Notes under the pieces: generated by a model
What the model was told of the DNA's origin: nothing
The model's database searches: none
Seen by the model: the letters and a program-made list of their open reading frames with translations, nothing else
Assembly: GCF_000760595.1 (NCBI RefSeq)
Contig: NZ_BBNM01000009.1
Coordinates: 82,353 to 146,352 of the forward strand
Direction of reading: 5' to 3'
Source of the DNA: Acinetobacter soli
GTDB taxonomy: Bacteria; Pseudomonadota; Gammaproteobacteria; Pseudomonadales; Moraxellaceae
Length of the DNA: 64,000 bases
Shown: positions 1 through 10,007 of the stretch, in pieces
Position numbering within the stretch: position 1 is the first letter of the stretch
How the letters are laid out: each line of letters starts with the position of its first letter
Program-made: the position numbers and the translations under genes

Positions 1-1003
1 CGCCAGTTTTACTGGCATTTTCGGTGACTTGCAGAGCAATCAGTTCACTGTTGGTGCTGAGCAGCGCACGCACACTTTTTTCACTATAATGCGCGGCAGT
101 TAAATCCTTGAGCAGCTCACCCAAAGCACGGTGTCGGCGCTGTTGATCTGCCACTACAATGGTCAGCAACAACTCAATCCGGTCTAAACACTGCTCAAGC
201 AGCGAGAGCAGGTAGGTCAGGCTTAAACTGACCCCAATGCGTTTGGTGGCACGGCGGATTTTCAGTACCACATCGCGGCATTGATCAAACATCACCAAAG
301 CCTGTGAGGCATCTGGTGGTTCGAGTACTGCCACTTCATGGCCGGTGTATTGCAACTGTTTGTACTGCTCAATAAACTCAATGACTTCGCGATTTTGCAC
401 CAGAAATGGTGATTCGTATTCTGAGAGTTCTGGCTGAGCGTTAATAAATTCAGGATATAAACCAATGCCGCTGATTCGATACGACAATACGGTAATGGCG
501 GTGATCATTTCATCATGTACAACGCGTTTGCAGTCGACATTACCGTTACTTTGCCCCAGCACCTGAAACAGCTTATTCCAGCGTGCATCTTCAATGGCAT
601 CGAGCCAGTAACGATCACTTTTTTGATGAAATACTTGACCAATCAGGGTGCGTAAATCTTTGTGATCGATCAGGCTGGGCAACACATAAGCGCCCATGCG
701 CTGAGAAAGCTGGTTCCAAAAACCATCCTGCGACAAAATGCCGCTGTCAGAGTACAAGCCACTTTGCTTGTACTGCTGGATCAAATGCAAAATAAACGCC
801 TGTAGGGTATAGGCAGCATTGGGGGTGATCAGTAAGGATTGTACAAATGCATCAAATTTCTTATTGATCTCATCCAGATTGCGTGTGTCGGCAGGTCTCA
901 AGCGATTAATGAGTTCGACTGCCAAAGATTCATCTAGTGCATTCGGGCTCTGTTCAAGCTGCGACTGCATGGTGGCATAAAGATCTAATAAGTGAATATG
1001 CAT
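1..1003 (-). CDS. Gcr-type 'site-specific recombinase' family protein (N-terminal part, 3' end outside window)
   Basis: An open frame without stops runs from an ATG at 1003 (minus strand) off the left edge, giving about 334 residues of an N-terminal region. The protein begins MHIHLLDLYATMQSQLEQ and is rich in helix-forming residues (Leu, Gln, Asp, Ile) with no signal peptide. From memory this resembles the family named 'site-specific recombinase, Gcr/pilin-inversion related' (Pfam SpecificRecomb), which usually sits next to ispB in Acinetobacter. The recombinase name is historical, and I see no tyrosine- or serine-recombinase catalytic motif in the visible part. The membrane-spanning C-terminal half expected for the family would lie outside the window. 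It reads in the same direction as ispB, 29 bp downstream of it, so the two are probably co-transcribed. Confidence 0.6.
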   Translation of the reverse strand, partial: MHIHLLDLYATMQSQLEQSPNALDESLAVELINRLRPADTRNLDEINKKFDAFVQSLLITPNAAYTLQAFILHLIQQYKQSGLYSDSGILSQDGFWNQLSQRMGAYVLPSLIDHKDLRTLIGQVFHQKSDRYWLDAIEDARWNKLFQVLGQSNGNVDCKRVVHDEMITAITVLSYRISGIGLYPEFINAQPELSEYESPFLVQNREVIEFIEQYKQLQYTGHEVAVLEPPDASQALVMFDQCRDVVLKIRRATKRIGVSLSLTYLLSLLEQCLDRIELLLTIVVADQQRRHRALGELLKDLTAAHYSEKSVRALLSTNSELIALQVTENASKTG

Positions 1004-1032
1004 AGGCAACGTATGTGTAAATTTAGTTAGTT

Positions 1033-2010
1033 TTATTGAATTCGATGTAGCGCCATTTCTGTCAGGTTAAACAGTGCCTGACGTGCCTCACTTTCGGGAA
1101 GCTGGCTCAACGCTGCGAGCGCGGCTTGGGTTTCTTCTTCAGCACGTTGGCGACAATAATCAAGTGCACCCGACTGCTGTACAATCTGAATCACCTGATC
1201 GAGTTGCTCGACTCCGCCCGTCGCAATACTGCGTCGAACAATAGCATGCTGCTCACCCGTGGTATGTTGTAATGCTGAAATTAACGGCAAAGTGGGTTTA
1301 CCTTCCATCAAATCATCACCAATATTTTTACCTAATGTTTCGGCATCCGAGGTGTAATCTAAAATATCGTCAATGATTTGAAATGCATTACCAAAGTGCC
1401 CGGCAAAAAGACGTAGCGGCTCGCGGTATTGCGGTGTATTGGATAATATCGCTGCGCCTTCGGTGGCCAGTTCAAACAAACGCGACGTTTTGCCGTGAAT
1501 AATATCTAAATAAGTTTGTTCGGTGGTCTCTGGGTCGTGTTGGGCTTGGAGCTGCAATACTTCACCTTCGGCAATTTCACAGGTACCTGTCGAGAAATCT
1601 TTTAAAAGCACCATATCATTTAAATCGACCAGCAAATCAAATGCGCGCGAAATCAGAAAGTCGCCTACCAAGACTGCGGTTTGGTTATTCCAGGTCGCAT
1701 TGGCGGTTGGACGGCCGCGTCTTAAACCTGATTCGTCGACTACATCGTCGTGTACCAGCGTAGCGGTATGCAGCATCTCAATAATCGCGGCAAGTTTACG
1801 GTGTGGCGCCAAGTCTTGTGCACCACAGGCCTTTGCAGCCAATAAACACATAATCGGACGCATACGTTTTCCGCCTGCCTCAACCACATGTTTACTGACC
1901 GCCATCACCAATGCGACTTTGGAAGTGATCCCTTCATTGATAAATTTATCCATCGCTGCAAAGTCGGTTGCAACAGGTGCGAGAATATCTTGCTTAAAGT
2001 CGATGGCCAT
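1033..2010 (-). CDS. ispB: Polyprenyl (octaprenyl) diphosphate synthase
   Basis: Elongates farnesyl diphosphate with isopentenyl diphosphate to make the side chain of ubiquinone. It is a cytoplasmic trans-prenyltransferase of 325 residues, the usual length for IspB. Both aspartate-rich motifs that bind Mg2+-diphosphate are present: DDVVD at about residues 88-92 and DDILD at about 214-218. GGKRMRP near residue 46 contacts IPP. The ATG at 2010 is the family start (MAIDFKQDILAPV). It is divergent from rplU, as in E. coli and Pseudomonas. The exact chain length of the product cannot be read from the sequence. Confidence 0.93.
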   Translation of the reverse strand: MAIDFKQDILAPVATDFAAMDKFINEGITSKVALVMAVSKHVVEAGGKRMRPIMCLLAAKACGAQDLAPHRKLAAIIEMLHTATLVHDDVVDESGLRRGRPTANATWNNQTAVLVGDFLISRAFDLLVDLNDMVLLKDFSTGTCEIAEGEVLQLQAQHDPETTEQTYLDIIHGKTSRLFELATEGAAILSNTPQYREPLRLFAGHFGNAFQIIDDILDYTSDAETLGKNIGDDLMEGKPTLPLISALQHTTGEQHAIVRRSIATGGVEQLDQVIQIVQQSGALDYCRQRAEEETQAALAALSQLPESEARQALFNLTEMALHRIQ

Positions 2011-2451
2011 TGAAGGGGAACCTCATCAATTTAGGGGAAACGTCACTAAAGGTGATATAGATTTAATTAAATCAGATGCTTAATCAAAAAAAGCGAGCCT
2101 AGACTTATACGCCACAAGCATTTTTCTTGCAGAAAAAAACCAAAAGATTGACCTATAAATGAAACGCCAGATTTGAAAATTAAGCCCAATTTACAGTAGC
2201 AAGTTGTTTTTAAACTGTATTTGAGATTTTACACATATTCCGTTTAAAAGCTAGGTTGTGCTTTTATTTGCTTTGTGTTTAAGCGTATGCATGATCCATT
2301 TCGGCTTTAACATATTATTTTTTGTTCGCTTACTTGTTGTTTGGTCAAATTTCACTTAAAATCTGTCGCCTTATATATCCCAGTGGCGTTCGTTTTAAGT
2401 TCAGTATGTCCCTTTACTGACACGACGACACGGGCTGAGTTGGAGTACATT
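2011..2451. other. ispB-rplU divergent intergenic region
   Basis: About 440 bp without a supported gene. It is AT-rich and carries the likely rplU promoter at 2334-2362. The open frame that continues upstream of rplU to 2341 is not expected to be translated, because L21 begins at 2452. I see no terminator or RNA gene here. Confidence 0.6.
2334..2362 (+). promoter_or_regulatory. Putative sigma-70 promoter of rplU-rpmA
   Basis: A -35-like TTGTTG at 2334-2339 and a -10 TAAAAT at 2357-2362 are separated by exactly 17 bp. Transcription would start near 2369 and give an untranslated leader of about 80 nt before rplU. The -10 matches consensus at 5 of 6 positions; the -35 is weaker. Confidence 0.45.
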
Positions 2452-2763
2452 ATGTACGCAGTAATCCAAAGCGGTGGTAAACAGCACCGTGTAGTTGAGG
2501 GTGAAACCCTTAAAGTTGAATTATTGAAAGCTGAAACCGGTTCAACTATTACGTTTGATGACGTACTTATGCTTGTAAACGGCGAAAGCATTCAAATCGG
2601 TGCTCCAGTTGTGGCTGGCGCTACAGTAACTGCAGAAGTGGTTGGTCATGGTCGTCACGACAAAATCCGCATCATCAAAATGCGTCGTCGTAAACACTAC
2701 CGTAAGCAACAAGGTCACCGTCAATGGTTTACCGAGTTGAAAATTACTGGTATTTCAGGCTAA
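2452..2763 (+). CDS. rplU: 50S ribosomal protein L21
   Basis: Large-subunit protein of 103 residues, identical in length to E. coli L21. The start is set at the ATG at 2452 ([14 protein letters not shown], the universal L21 N-terminus), preceded by GGAG. The frame is open further upstream to 2341, but that extension does not resemble L21. The C-terminal basic segment [16 protein letters not shown], which contacts 23S rRNA, is intact. It is followed 18 bp later by rpmA, the usual operon. Confidence 0.97.
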   Translation: MYAVIQSGGKQHRVVEGETLKVELLKAETGSTITFDDVLMLVNGESIQIGAPVVAGATVTAEVVGHGRHDKIRIIKMRRRKHYRKQQGHRQWFTELKITGISG

Positions 2764-2781
2764 TCACGAGGAGTAATAGAC

Positions 2782-3039
2782 ATGGCTTCTAAAAAAGCTG
2801 GTGGATCGACTAAAAACGGTCGTGATTCGAATCCTAAAATGTTAGGTGTTAAAATCTACGGTGGCCAATCAGTAACTGCTGGTAACATCATCGTACGTCA
2901 ACGTGGTACTGAATTCCACGCTGGTGCTAACGTTGGTATGGGTCGTGACCATACATTATTTGCTACTGCTGATGGCGTAGTAAAGTTTGAAGTGAAGGGT
3001 CAGTTTGGCCGTCGCTATGTAACAGTTGAATCTGTATAA
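2782..3039 (+). CDS. rpmA: 50S ribosomal protein L27
   Basis: Large-subunit protein of 85 residues that reaches the peptidyl-transferase centre with its N-terminus. The N-terminus [16 protein letters not shown] has the form seen in Gram-negatives, with no cleavable Firmicute-type extension. A good ribosome binding site (GAGGAG) precedes the ATG. It is the second gene of the rplU-rpmA operon and is followed directly by an intrinsic terminator. Confidence 0.97.
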
Positions 3040-3054
3040 GATTTAGATTGTTTG

Positions 3055-3081
3055 AAAAAGCCCACGATGTGGGCTTTTTTT
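3055..3081 (+). terminator. Rho-independent terminator after rpmA
   Basis: GCCCAC-gat-GTGGGC stem flanked by five A and followed by seven T; 15 bp after the rpmA stop. Confidence 0.9.
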
Positions 3082-3241
3082 ATATCTGAAGATAAAGATG
3101 CTCTCCATCATGATGAATAAAACTCACAAAGCAGCCGTATAAAACTACAAAATGTCTTATTTTTTCAATTCTTAGCATATAATTTGTCGGGTAATATAAA
3201 AATCAAATTGACTGAAACACAACGAAAGACAAGGTGATATT

Positions 3242-3934
3242 ATGACGATGCTTCGTAAAACCATGTGTGCAATAACGATAAGCGCAGCAACGCTTGCACC
3301 TGTCATGAGCACGACAGTGTTTGCCGCGACGCCTGCATCGGAACAACAAGCCACTTCAAACTTGGTGAAGCAACTCACGGGTATTCAAAGCTTGAGTGCC
3401 AACTTTGAGCAAACCACTAAAGTAACTAACTCAAAAGCGCCACAAAAGAAAGGGCTGACAGCGCAGCACATGAACCAGACCTTTAAAGGGGTAATGAAAG
3501 TTGCGCGTCCAGGAAAGTTTTTCTGGGAAACCTCAACGCCGTCTAAACAGACCATTGTGACCACGGGTAAAACGGTCTGGATTTATGACCCTGATCTACA
3601 ACAAGCGATTCGTCAGAGTCTAGATGAACAGGTTGCCAACACGCCTGCGCTGCTCCTTTCTGGAAATACCAGTCAGATCATGCAGTCTTATCGGGTGACT
3701 CAGCCAGATCGTAGTAAAACTTACTACACACTGTATCCAAAAGACAGTGAGGGTGCCTTTCAAAGCCTGACCATCAGCTTTGGCGCCAATAAAGCACCAA
3801 GTTTGATGATTTTGCAAGATTCACTCGGTCAAACCACATATGTTCGATTTAATAACGTGAAGTTAAATGCTGCAATTCCGGCATCGACCTTTAATTTTAC
3901 ACCGCCAAAAGGCACGGATATTATCGATCAATAA
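3242..3934 (+). CDS. lolA: Outer-membrane lipoprotein carrier protein LolA
   Basis: Periplasmic chaperone that takes lipoproteins from LolCDE at the inner membrane to LolB at the outer membrane. The 230-residue precursor has a signal peptide ending near VFAA|TPAS (about residue 29). The LolA features are visible: SLSANFEQTT near residue 52, a RPGKFFWE segment, WIYDPDLQQAI, and a C-terminal FTPPKGTDIID. Two starts are possible (3242 and 3248), both downstream of AAGGTGA at 3231. Its partner lolB lies in this window at 25.8-26.4 kb. LolA next to serS-cysG matches the order in Pseudomonas. Confidence 0.93.
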   Translation: MTMLRKTMCAITISAATLAPVMSTTVFAATPASEQQATSNLVKQLTGIQSLSANFEQTTKVTNSKAPQKKGLTAQHMNQTFKGVMKVARPGKFFWETSTPSKQTIVTTGKTVWIYDPDLQQAIRQSLDEQVANTPALLLSGNTSQIMQSYRVTQPDRSKTYYTLYPKDSEGAFQSLTISFGANKAPSLMILQDSLGQTTYVRFNNVKLNAAIPASTFNFTPPKGTDIIDQ

Positions 3935-3945
3935 GCCGTCAATAT

Positions 3946-3973
3946 AAAAAAGCCGCGTATGCGGCTTTTTTTT
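3946..3973 (+). terminator. Rho-independent terminator after lolA
   Basis: AAGCCGC-gtat-GCGGCTT stem flanked by an A-run and eight T. Confidence 0.9.
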
Positions 3974-4069
3974 GTGCTCAGGCTACATAACTTCAATGTT
4001 CAGTTTAAAAGTGGCTTTGCTATAGTGAACTCCATTGAGATGACATGATCATAATAGAGAGGAGTGCAT

Positions 4070-4855
4070 ATGGCTTTATTACCTACAAGAAAAACAACTG
4101 TTCTGGTTTCAATATTCAGTGCCACTTTACTGATCAGTGCTTGCCAACCCAAATCTGATGCAAAGAATGAGCAAAAATCTACGACAACTCCCGCCGCTCA
4201 GCCCAGTATTCCCGCATTAAAGGCCAAAGTGGTCGCAGTCAAATTGCCAAAAAACAAGCTATGTTTAGAAGATGGGTGTACCACCTATAACTTTCAAAGT
4301 GTCGAAACCAATCAGCCTTGGATTGATGCATATTTTAGCGAACGTATTAAAAAGGCCGATCCAAATGCCTTTGCCAATTTACCCGATCAGGCTGTGAAGT
4401 TGCCTGATGGAATGCCGCAAGATGGCCAAAGTATGATTTACGTGCGTTATTTGGGGCAAAATTACAATCTGGCTTCATTTGAATTATTCACATATACCTA
4501 TTCGGCAGGTGCAGCACATGGGATGTATCACAAAGAATACGTTATTTTCGATTTAGCTCATAAAAAGCATGTGACGGTGGCAGATTTAATCCAGACCGGA
4601 AAAGAGGCAACCCTACTTGATCGACTCTACAGTTATAATCAAAGCTGGCTGGATGAACATAGCATTTCACGAGAAAAGCTAAAACTGAGCGATAACTATT
4701 ATTATGGCAATGACGGCATCGTGTTTGTCTATCCACTTTATGAACTGGCCTCGTATGCTGAAGGGCTTACAGAGCTGACCTTGCCGTATGATCAAGCCAA
4801 AGATGTGATTAAACCTGAGTACTTGCCGAGTCAGCCTGTCATGCAATCGCCTTAA
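4070..4855 (+). CDS. DUF3298 (RsiV-like) domain lipoprotein
   Basis: Predicted lipoprotein of 261 residues. The signal sequence ends in the lipobox LISAC with the lipidated Cys at residue 25, followed by a Lys/Thr/Pro-rich linker. The rest resembles the DUF3298/RsiV fold, including a YSAGAAHGMYHKEYVIFDL segment and a conserved 'vtvadLi' stretch. The family is found in anti-sigma factors and in stand-alone envelope proteins; no kinase or anti-sigma helix is seen here, so the role is unknown. I chose the ATG at 4070 because AGAGAGGAG lies 6 bp upstream; an in-frame GTG at 4064 is too close to it. It stands alone between lolA and serS. Confidence 0.75.
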   Translation: MALLPTRKTTVLVSIFSATLLISACQPKSDAKNEQKSTTTPAAQPSIPALKAKVVAVKLPKNKLCLEDGCTTYNFQSVETNQPWIDAYFSERIKKADPNAFANLPDQAVKLPDGMPQDGQSMIYVRYLGQNYNLASFELFTYTYSAGAAHGMYHKEYVIFDLAHKKHVTVADLIQTGKEATLLDRLYSYNQSWLDEHSISREKLKLSDNYYYGNDGIVFVYPLYELASYAEGLTELTLPYDQAKDVIKPEYLPSQPVMQSP

Positions 4856-4984
4856 TCTGGCTAAATTGAGTCTGAATTCAGGAGTAAAGCTGATTTAAGT
4901 CATTTAAAATTGTCGTGAAGTGCTGACTGTATTTTTTGATGTGAAGCGCTTACACTATAAGGCAGTTTTTTCCTTAACTTTTGA

Positions 4985-6262
<1,278 letters not shown>

Positions 6263-6326
6263 TTGCATCGATTGTGTGCATGATTTTTGCTTTTACCCAC
6301 CCAATGTTTTGATTCCGAGGTAGGCA

Positions 6327-7721
6327 GTGGAAATTTTTCCAATTTCGCTTAAGTTACAGCAACAGCGTTGTTTGATTGTGGGAGGTGGGCATATTGCCTA
6401 CCGTAAAGCTGTTCTACTGGTTAAAGCGGGCGCAATTTTAGATGTGGTTGCACCCGAGATTAGCAGTGATTTAACTGCATTGATCGATCAAAGTCAGGGT
6501 ACTGCGTATCACAAGCCTTTTGAAGACACTGATCTGGAGCGTGCTTATCGATTGGTAATTGCAGCCACTGATGTTGCAGCCGTAAATAAGCGAGTATTTG
6601 AGCAATGCGAAGCGCGAACGATCTTGGTCAATAGCGTCGATGACATTCCCAATTGCCGCTTTATGGTGCCTGCCATTATTGATCGTTCACCGCTCTTGAT
6701 TTCTGTGGCTTCAAATGGCGCATCACCCGTGCTCTCGCGTCAGCTTCGCACGCAGATTGAAACATTGGTGCCACACGGCATGGGTAAACTGGCCGAGTTT
6801 TCTGGTCGTTGGCGCAAACAAGTGAAGGCCCAGATTGAAAATCCAGATGAACGCCGTATTTTTTGGGAAGATTTATACAATAGTCCTTTAAAAGAGCAGG
6901 TGTTCAATGACAATCTGGATGCTGCAAACCAGATGATGACCGATGCATTGCAAAACTGGCGCACGCCTAAAGGTGAAGTGTATTTGGTCGGGGCTGGCCC
7001 GGGAGATCCAGAATTACTTACACTCAAAGCGTTACGCTTGATGCAGCAGGCCGATGTCGTTATTTATGACCGGTTGGTCTCTGCGCCAATTATGGAACTA
7101 TGCCGTCGAGATGCAGACAAAGTCTATGTCGGGAAGGCGCGTTCAAATCATAGTGTGCCGCAAGAAGGCATCAATGAGTTGTTGGTCAAGTATGCGCAGG
7201 CTGGTAAACGGGTTTGTCGACTCAAAGGCGGTGATCCGTTTATCTTTGGCCGTGGGGGCGAAGAAATTCAGGAGCTTTTTGCTGCGGGTATTCCGTTTCA
7301 GGTGGTGCCCGGCATTACCGCTGCCTCGGGATGCTCGGCATATGCCGGTATTCCACTGACCCATCGTGACTATGCGCAGAGCGTACGGTTTTTAACAGGA
7401 CACTTAAAAGCCGGATCTCCAGAGCTGCCATGGAAAGAGCTGGTCTATGAAAATCAGACCTTAGTACTGTATATGGGGCTGGTCGGACTTGAACAGATTT
7501 GCGAGCAACTGATTGAACATGGTCAGCGGCCTGATATGCCTGTGGCCCTGATTTCAAAGGGTACTACGCCAGAGCAAAAAGTTGTTGTGGGAACATTACA
7601 GACCATCGCATCGAAAGTACTTGAGCACCACATTCATGCACCGACGCTGACGATTATTGGTGAAGTGGTGAATTTACGTGATCAGCTTCAATGGCATGAT
7701 TCAGGGTCGAAAATTGCCTAA
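6327..7721 (+). CDS. cysG: Siroheme synthase (uroporphyrinogen-III methyltransferase / precorrin-2 dehydrogenase / ferrochelatase)
   Basis: Trifunctional enzyme of 464 residues that makes siroheme for sulfite and nitrite reductases. The N-terminal CysG-B half has the NAD-binding GGGHIA motif at about residues 19-24 and does dehydrogenation and chelation. The C-terminal CysG-A half begins with VGAGPGDPE at about 221-229 and carries the methyltransferase signatures DRLVS and CRLKGGDPFIFGRGGEE. It starts at a GTG (6327) with GAGG 6 bp upstream; no better ATG exists. Placement behind serS matches Pseudomonas. Confidence 0.95.
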   Translation: MEIFPISLKLQQQRCLIVGGGHIAYRKAVLLVKAGAILDVVAPEISSDLTALIDQSQGTAYHKPFEDTDLERAYRLVIAATDVAAVNKRVFEQCEARTILVNSVDDIPNCRFMVPAIIDRSPLLISVASNGASPVLSRQLRTQIETLVPHGMGKLAEFSGRWRKQVKAQIENPDERRIFWEDLYNSPLKEQVFNDNLDAANQMMTDALQNWRTPKGEVYLVGAGPGDPELLTLKALRLMQQADVVIYDRLVSAPIMELCRRDADKVYVGKARSNHSVPQEGINELLVKYAQAGKRVCRLKGGDPFIFGRGGEEIQELFAAGIPFQVVPGITAASGCSAYAGIPLTHRDYAQSVRFLTGHLKAGSPELPWKELVYENQTLVLYMGLVGLEQICEQLIEHGQRPDMPVALISKGTTPEQKVVVGTLQTIASKVLEHHIHAPTLTIIGEVVNLRDQLQWHDSGSKIA

Positions 7722-7782
7722 TCCCATCCGTTCAGGTGTATCACCTGAACTTGTTTAATCTAAGTGACAAGCGAGTAGTTAA

Positions 7783-8262
7783 GTGATTCACGTTGTTTTG
7801 TTTGAGCCTGAAATTCCTGCCAATACCGGTAATATCATACGCTTGTGCGCCAATACAGGTGCGCAGTTGCATTTGGTACGTCCGTTAGGATTTGAGCTGG
7901 ATGATAAAAAGCTTAAACGTGCTGGGCTGGATTATCACGAATATGCGCGCATGAAAATCTGGGACAATATCCAATTATGCCTAGATGATTTACAGCATCA
8001 GGGGGTTAGCGCGGTTTTTCCTCTGACCACCAAAGGCACATCGACCCCGCATACAGTCGATTTAAATCGACCTATTGCACTATTGATGGGGCCTGAAACG
8101 CGTGGATTGCCAGAAGCGGTACGCTTAATGTTTCCTCAAGAAAACTGGATTCGTTTGCCGATGGCAGAAAATTCTCGCAGTTTAAATCTGTCTAATGCTA
8201 CGGCTGTAATTGTATACGAAGCATGGCGTCAGCAAGGTTTTAAAACCTTATCGGCAGTTTAA
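7783..8262 (+). CDS. trmL: tRNA (cytidine(34)-2'-O)-methyltransferase TrmL
   Basis: SPOUT methyltransferase that methylates the wobble ribose of tRNA-Leu isoacceptors. It has 159 residues (E. coli TrmL 157). The N-terminus [19 protein letters not shown] and the knot motifs [11 protein letters not shown] and [17 protein letters not shown] are all typical. The start is a GTG at 7783; there is no in-frame ATG near it and the family N-terminus begins exactly here. It lies 61 bp after cysG and ends before a bidirectional terminator. Confidence 0.92.
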   Translation: MIHVVLFEPEIPANTGNIIRLCANTGAQLHLVRPLGFELDDKKLKRAGLDYHEYARMKIWDNIQLCLDDLQHQGVSAVFPLTTKGTSTPHTVDLNRPIALLMGPETRGLPEAVRLMFPQENWIRLPMAENSRSLNLSNATAVIVYEAWRQQGFKTLSAV

Positions 8263-8312
8263 ATGGTCTAGTAAGGTGTTTATTTTGTTCTGTAGCTTAG
8301 AGCAACAGAAAT

Positions 8313-8337
8313 AAAAAAGGCGCGATGCGCCTTTTTT
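8313..8337. terminator. Bidirectional terminator between trmL and the PuuP-like permease gene
   Basis: GGCGC-gat-GCGCC stem with six A before and six T after, usable by both converging genes. Confidence 0.85.
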
Positions 8338-8347
8338 ATTTCTTGGT

Positions 8348-9772
8348 TTATAACTTGTCGTCAAACTCATTATGCTGAGGTGCTGAGTATTTAAAACCTT
8401 TGGTTTTATAACCTAAGTACAAAATACCAAACATTGCCCACCACAAACCGTATTTCAGCGCAGTGTCTTCAATTTCAAGCCACATGGCAAAAATACTGAA
8501 AAAGCCCAACAACGGAATGATCACAAAGTTTAAGATATCTTTAAAGTTTTTGGTGCGTCCATCACGAAGTGCATAGCGTGAAATGACCGACAGATTCACG
8601 AAGGTGAATGCTGTTAGGGCACCGAAACTGATCATTGAGATAATGATATCTAAGTCCATAAAGCCTGCAGCCAAGGCAACCATACCTACAATCATAATAT
8701 TGTAAGACGGGGTATAACTGCTGCTGCTGATATGGCCAAAAATCTTCTTGTTGATAATCCCGTCACGGCCCATTACGTACATCAAACGCGATACGCCTGC
8801 ATGTGCCGAAATACCCGACGCCATAACGGTCACAATTGCAAAAGCCAATACGTATGACTGAAACAGTGATCCACCTACAAGCATCAAGATATCAGGCTGG
8901 GTGGCTGCAATATCAGCAAAGTAGCTTTTTGGATCGCCCGGGAAATAAATCTGGATGAAGTACGTGCTAGCAATAAAAATGACACCCGCCAACAACGCTG
9001 TCAGAAAAATTGCTTTAGGTAGCGTTTTTTCCGTATCTTTGGTTTCTTCAGCCAGTGAGCTTAATGAGTCAAATCCGGTAAACGAGAAGCATAGCAAGGT
9101 GGCACCCGTTACGATTGCACCCAAGGAGGTCAGTTCGTTCCAAAAAGGTTCGAGGCTCCAGAGCTGATAGCGTGTTTCAGCAGTCATTGGTCCGTCTGCA
9201 TTTAAGCCCATCTGGAGTTTTTCATAGACCAGATAAGTAAAGACGGCAATCACAATCAATTGAACCAAAACAATCCAGCTATTGAAATGCGCGACGAATT
9301 TCGCACCACGAAGGTTCACTCCCGTCATAAATGCGGTCAGTACAATGACCCAGACCCAGTGATTCACTGATGGGAACAACGCCTGTAAATAAATGACAGC
9401 CAGAATGATGTTGACCATAGGCGAGAGCAGATAGTCCAGCCATGATGACCAGCCGACCATAAAGCCAACATTGGGATGAATCGATTTTTGCGCATAGGTG
9501 TACGCAGATCCGGAAGACGGATAGCGACGAATCATATGGCCATAACTGATCGAGGTCAGCAAGATCGCAATCAGAGCAATGATATACGATGTGGGTACAT
9601 GATGATGACTTTCTTCTGATACTAGGCCAAAAGTGTCAAATAGGGTCATCGGTTGAATATAAGCCAAACCGATGATAATGATGTGCCAGAGTCCTAGCGT
9701 CTTTTGCAGTTTAGCCGCAGGTTGAGTCCCAGTGTGAGTTGTCAACGGCGTATCCTCATAATCGTTGATCAA
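8348..9772 (-). CDS. puuP: APC-family permease, PuuP-like (putrescine importer)
   Basis: Inner-membrane amino acid-polyamine-organocation transporter of 474 residues with about 12 hydrophobic segments. The first helix region (GLAYIQPMTLFDTFGLVS), SGSAYTYAQKSI and HPNVGFMVGWSSWLDYLLSP closely follow the E. coli putrescine importer PuuP as I recall it. That supports proton-coupled uptake of putrescine or a related amine. No puu catabolic genes are adjacent; the neighbour downstream is an alcohol dehydrogenase, so another amine such as ethanolamine is possible. A 23-nt inverted repeat lies just upstream (9793-9815). Confidence 0.75.
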   Translation of the reverse strand: MINDYEDTPLTTHTGTQPAAKLQKTLGLWHIIIIGLAYIQPMTLFDTFGLVSEESHHHVPTSYIIALIAILLTSISYGHMIRRYPSSGSAYTYAQKSIHPNVGFMVGWSSWLDYLLSPMVNIILAVIYLQALFPSVNHWVWVIVLTAFMTGVNLRGAKFVAHFNSWIVLVQLIVIAVFTYLVYEKLQMGLNADGPMTAETRYQLWSLEPFWNELTSLGAIVTGATLLCFSFTGFDSLSSLAEETKDTEKTLPKAIFLTALLAGVIFIASTYFIQIYFPGDPKSYFADIAATQPDILMLVGGSLFQSYVLAFAIVTVMASGISAHAGVSRLMYVMGRDGIINKKIFGHISSSSYTPSYNIMIVGMVALAAGFMDLDIIISMISFGALTAFTFVNLSVISRYALRDGRTKNFKDILNFVIIPLLGFFSIFAMWLEIEDTALKYGLWWAMFGILYLGYKTKGFKYSAPQHNEFDDKL

Positions 9773-9792
9773 GGATCAGTCATGTCTGTTAA

Positions 9793-9815
9793 GGATCGTT
9801 TGAGACGAACGATCC
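9793..9815. repeat. Inverted repeat upstream of the puuP-like gene
   Basis: GGATCGTT-tgagacg-AACGATCC: perfect 8-bp arms around a 7-nt loop, 21 bp before the permease start. It could be an operator or a leader stem-loop. Confidence 0.5.
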
Positions 9816-9940
9816 CCCCTATACAAAAAGTAAAGTGCGCCAATCTATCCTAAAATGGGGCCTTTTGTCAGTAACTTTGTTGAATTTTTAGCAAATTTTT
9901 TGCCAACTTGACCAGTAAAAAAAATGAATAAAAATTCATC

Positions 9941-9982
9941 TAAAAATAAAAGAGTCTGAACTTAAAGTAAATTCAGACTCTT
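9941..9982 (-). terminator. Terminator after the iron-containing alcohol dehydrogenase gene
   Basis: On the minus strand an AAGAGTCTGAA / TTCAGACTCTT stem (11 bp) is followed by a T-rich tract. It lies 25 bp past the stop at 10008. Confidence 0.75.
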
Positions 9983-10007
9983 AGCAAAATGATAAAAAAA
10001 TGAAGAA

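Noticed and set aside
1523..2083. 186-codon frame antisense to ispB
   Set aside because: Ser/Thr-rich shadow of a strongly conserved gene; no ribosome binding site and no domain.
2341..2451. Upstream extension of rplU
   Set aside because: L21 starts at MYAVIQSGG; the extension would cover the promoter and is not conserved.
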